Source: Pithys albifrons albifrons
Taxonomy: Eukaryota > Chordata > Aves > Passeriformes > Thamnophilidae
Reading direction: 5' to 3'
NCBI RefSeq assembly: GCF_047495875.1
Contig: NC_092464.1
Span: 5,180,737 to 5,244,736 of the forward strand
Length of the DNA stretch: 64,000 nucleotides
How positions within the stretch are numbered: the first letter of the stretch is position 1; each line of letters starts with the position of its first letter. The position numbers and the translations under genes were made by a program. Under the pieces are notes generated by a model. That model made no database searches, was not told the origin of the DNA, and was given only the letters and a program-made list of their open reading frames with translations. Below are positions 59,663-64,000 of the stretch, piece by piece.

Positions 59663-61142
59663 TTGATTCAGATTGGCCCCCCTGAGGCAGGACCAGGGCT
59701 CGTGAGGAGGTAGAGCACACCAGCACAGTGCCCTGGCCCCTCCAGACAAGCTGTCATGTGGTTATTTTCTGTCAGATCATGCCTCAGCTCTTCATCTCAT
59801 TAAAAAATAGCCTTGAGGGAGCCTGGGCAAGTAAGACATTTGGTATTTTTTTACAAGTTGGCATGTTGAATTGAAGGTTATGAGGAAACTTAGCTTTCAA
59901 TTATCTGTTTAATTATTTATTATGGGAAGACCACAAATGGCTTCATCTTCAATGAGATCTAACCAGGAGATGCTGAACTTCAGTGGTTCCACATTCAGTA
60001 AGGTCCTACCTGGAGACACACAGCTTCAATATAGATTGCACCTATTGTCTCAGAGAAGAAAACCTTAAAAAAACATCTTAAAACTCGTCTTCCTGTCCTC
60101 TGTGCTCCTTAACTCAAGCTCTTTCCAGGAGGCAGTCAGCTCTGCAAATTCTGGCCCTGAGCTACACATGTAGAACAAAAGATATCTCTTTCTTTCAGTG
60201 TGGCAGGTGGGAGGATTGGGAAGACCATCTGCTCTGCTTTCCCCTGGGTGTGGTGTGTGGCTGCAGTATTCACAGCAGAGGATGAATGCTCAGAAAGCCA
60301 CAGTCAGGCTCCTTCCCTGAACTGTGGTTGTCAGCACTGTATCTTGGGTCATCCTGGAGCCTACTAAGATAAACACAAGGGCAGTTCCCAAAACTGAACT
60401 GGCATTGTGCCAGAACACAGACCATTTCCTTCCTTCTCTTCTTCTATCAAGCATCTCTGTTGAAGAAGTCTTCTAACTCAATAGTAGCACTGTTGCAAAA
60501 AATAATGTGGTTTTAGGGGAAAAAAAATAAGAAAAAATATTTCTGAGTGTTTGGTCCCTTCAGAACACACCTCCTGCTCTGGGGTGCTGAGCTGCCTCCA
60601 TCCCTTCACTCCTTGTCTTGCATGCTCTCTATCATGCTACAGAGAGGACAGTCCTTCTGGTTTAGAGAGGGACAAAAAGTTTGGAGAAAAGCAAAGAACT
60701 GAATTAGGCTCTTGGGTCACGTACACCCATCACTGCTCCTGCCTCTTCACTCCTCAATCCATCACCAGAGGCCATCGCTGGAGCTATCTGAGATAGAGGA
60801 GGGGGCTTTCCATTACACCCATCGAGTGAGGTTTCTTCAAGACTCAGGTGCCATGTAGAGATTTATTTTAGGATGTCACCCAAGTGATCAGCCTCCAGGA
60901 GCAGAGTTCAGACCCCAAGGACACAAACGTGGATACTACAGCGAGAGCTTGCAGTCACCTCTGTTTGTAAGTCTGAATGCAAGTTTTGGGGTCAGTCCTG
61001 CCCTTACTCAAGACACTGGGTCCAGTGAGGGACATTCACTCTCAGGGCTGGCTCAGATTCACATCCCTCTTCTCACATCCCTTTTTTCCTCATCTGTAAA
61101 AAGCTTGCTGTGTCCCAGTAATGACTTTTTCAACCCCACTAG

Positions 61143-62310
<1,168 letters not shown>

Positions 62311-62411
62311 CCAAGGTGGAGCAGGTGAAGTTTGACACCACTCAGCTCCACGCCAGGCCAGAGCTGGCTGCTGAGCAGAGGATGGTCGACGATGCATCTG
62401 GGGAAGTCGAG
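62311..62411 (+). CDS. VILL: VILL coding exon 10: G3-G4 linker
   Basis: 101 nt, completing codon 365 (Ala) and encoding to residue 398. [20 protein letters not shown] and [14 protein letters not shown] form the conserved calcium-sensitive linker between the two halves of villin. The donor is GTGAGA. Confidence 0.96.
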
Positions 62412-62668
62412 GTGAGAGAGCTCCTTTTTCTGACAGAGCATGCAGTAATTAGTGTGTTACCAAACATCACTTGTCCTAGAAAAGAGGACACTAAGGATAG
62501 ACCTCATGGCAGTCTAGAGCTTCCTCACAAGGGGAAGTGGAGGGGCAGGCAATGATCTCTCTGGTGACCAGGGAATGGCCTGAAGCTTCAGTGGTCTGTT
62601 AGTAAAGGGGCTGTGCTCTGTCTTCACCTTGACTCCACTGCTGCTCACCAAGATGTTTCTTTCCCCAG

Positions 62669-62806
62669 GTGTGGAGGATTGAGGACTTGCAAATGCAGCC
62701 AGTGAATCCCAAGACATATGGGCAGTTCTATGGGGGTGATTGCTACCTGGTCCTGTACACATACCTGAGATCAGGCAGGCCCCACTATGTCCTCTACATG
62801 TGGCAG
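62669..62806 (+). CDS. VILL: VILL coding exon 11: G4 start
   Basis: 138 nt, residues 399-444. [20 protein letters not shown], then [16 protein letters not shown]: repeat 4 with an intact GDCY motif (Asp 422). The exon begins GTG after CCCCAG, which is an internal valine codon and not a start. The donor is GTAGGT. Confidence 0.96.
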
Positions 62807-63342
62807 GTAGGTCAAACCAGAGCAGAAGGGACTGTCCAGTGCCTGCTACAGAAGCCTAAAACTGAGGGAAGCAGTGGCACAGAAAAATCCCAACTCAAGC
62901 ATCCAGAAGAATTCAAACACCTTTTGCTCATCAGTTGTCCATTCCAAATATCCCAGGCCGTGCTTTGTAGGCAGCCTGTACACTGATCCCAAGCATGAGA
63001 CTGAACCAGAAAAGCCAGACAGAGTGAAGGATTGTGGGGTTTTCAATGCTCAGGTCAAACTCTGGAGTCAGACTGTCCCTTAAAGCCTCAGTTCGTGAAG
63101 TTTCATGGGTATATAAATGTCTCTACTTTCCTTTTTTAAGTACATTTCCCTCCCCTGGAATGCAGAGAGAAACTTGAAAAACGGGATGCTAAAGTCTACA
63201 AAACCAGAATGCAAATGAAATTTAAATATCTGGGAGTTTTAACTCTGATATTCCATGCTTGGAACTGGCAAGATGTTACATTGTGAAGAGGTTTATACCT
63301 TCCATCTCATCCCACTGGCTGTGTCACCTCTCTGTCCCCCAG
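62807..63342 (+). other. VILL: VILL intron 11
   Basis: A 536-nt intron with a C-rich acceptor (TCTGTCCCCCAG). Nothing else was recognised. Confidence 0.8.
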
Positions 63343-63501
63343 GGCCGCCACGCCTCCGTGGATGAAATCACTGCCTGTGCCCTCAATGCCATCGAGCTGG
63401 ACAAGAAATACGGGGATGAGGCTGTGCAGGTGCGGGTGACGATGGGCAAGGAGCCCAGACACTTCCTGGCCATCTTCAAGGGCAGGCTGGTCATCTATGA
63501 G
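63343..63501 (+). CDS. VILL: VILL coding exon 12: G4 body, last exon visible
   Basis: 159 nt, residues 445-497. [40 protein letters not shown] and FKGRLVIYE end at donor GTAACA. The GC-rich third positions differ from the AT-rich introns around it. The next exons lie beyond the window. Confidence 0.96.
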
Positions 63502-64000
63502 GTAACATGGCCTTGTCAGTGTAGGCAAGGGAAGTACCAGTCATGGCTTGGCAGCTGCACGGGAAATAATCCAGAAAAAAAAATGGGATGATATTCATGG
63601 AAGGAGCTTGCCAGATCTCCACGGGCTGGCAGATGGAAAGGTGGAACATTCCTAGTGCTTCCTGAGTAGTCTGAACACCATTTGTGTAAACACTGTCCTG
63701 GACTGATCCAGACTCCACTGTCCACCCCTGAGGTCTAGCACTGATGTGTGTTCTCATAGAACTCTAGAACTCTATCCCAAAATACTCTGCAGAGTTAGAA
63801 TAAGGCAATCATTCTGTGACTGACAGATAGTGCTGTCCAGAGAGGATCCTTCAAAATATCCTACAAACAGCGTTAGACAATTCAAATTGTCCCTCCCTGA
63901 ATTGTATCATATTAACTACTTATCCACATCACTTGTTGCTTTGGCTGCTGACATCTGTGTTGGAGACACTGCAGATGGCTGTGGAAGAGAGGGATTATCT
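63502..64000 (+). other. VILL: VILL intron 12 (partial)
   Basis: Intronic sequence to the window edge. I found no further villin-family exon in the last 500 nt. Confidence 0.75.

Noticed and set aside
62669..62806. GTG at the start of an open frame as an initiation codon.
   Set aside because: It follows a clear acceptor (TTCCCCAG) and continues the villin-family frame, so it is an internal valine codon.

Overview
The window reads as nuclear DNA of a bird, most likely a passerine. Three signs support this: many 5'-truncated CR1 LINE copies ending in the (CATAGAAT)n-type octamer tail, a tRNA-Ile-headed SINE with a CR1-like tail at 59.5 kb (the passerine TguSINE1 type), and vertebrate-style genes of short exons and long introns. 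Two protein genes lie on the + strand in the order CTDSPL then VILL, the same order and orientation as on human 3p22. That synteny, plus residue-level matches, favours CTDSPL/VILL over the paralogous CTDSP1/VIL1 pair.

Layout. Positions 1-16.2 kb hold the 3' part of CTDSPL (small CTD phosphatase 3): four coding exons for the last 153 residues, with the stop at 12588-12590 and a 3'UTR of about 3.6 kb. The exon with the DLDET nucleophile motif lies upstream of the window. An intron carries a complete mir-26a hairpin at 5245-5321, and the host 3'UTR contains a perfect 8-mer miR-26 site at 15448, which suggests feedback of the intronic miRNA on its host. Positions 16.2-49 kb are a gene-poor gap of about 33 kb. 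It contains scattered CR1 fragments, a 104-bp TCTCC microsatellite, and one repeat-free stretch (36.7-37.75 kb) that looks like a candidate regulatory element. No protein gene can be supported there. Positions 49.0-64.0 kb hold the 5' part of VILL (villin-like): twelve coding exons for 497 residues covering gelsolin-like repeats G1 to most of G4. The gene runs off the right edge.

How the genes relate. CTDSPL is a nuclear Ser/Thr phosphatase that dephosphorylates the RNA polymerase II CTD and helps silence neuronal genes. miR-26a is made from the same primary transcript and in other vertebrates represses small CTD phosphatases. VILL is an actin-binding gelsolin-family protein with no known pathway link to CTDSPL; they are syntenic neighbours. 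All exon boundaries were placed by hand from reading frame, AG/GT sites and recalled homologues, and none was checked computationally. Human sequences used for comparison are from memory.
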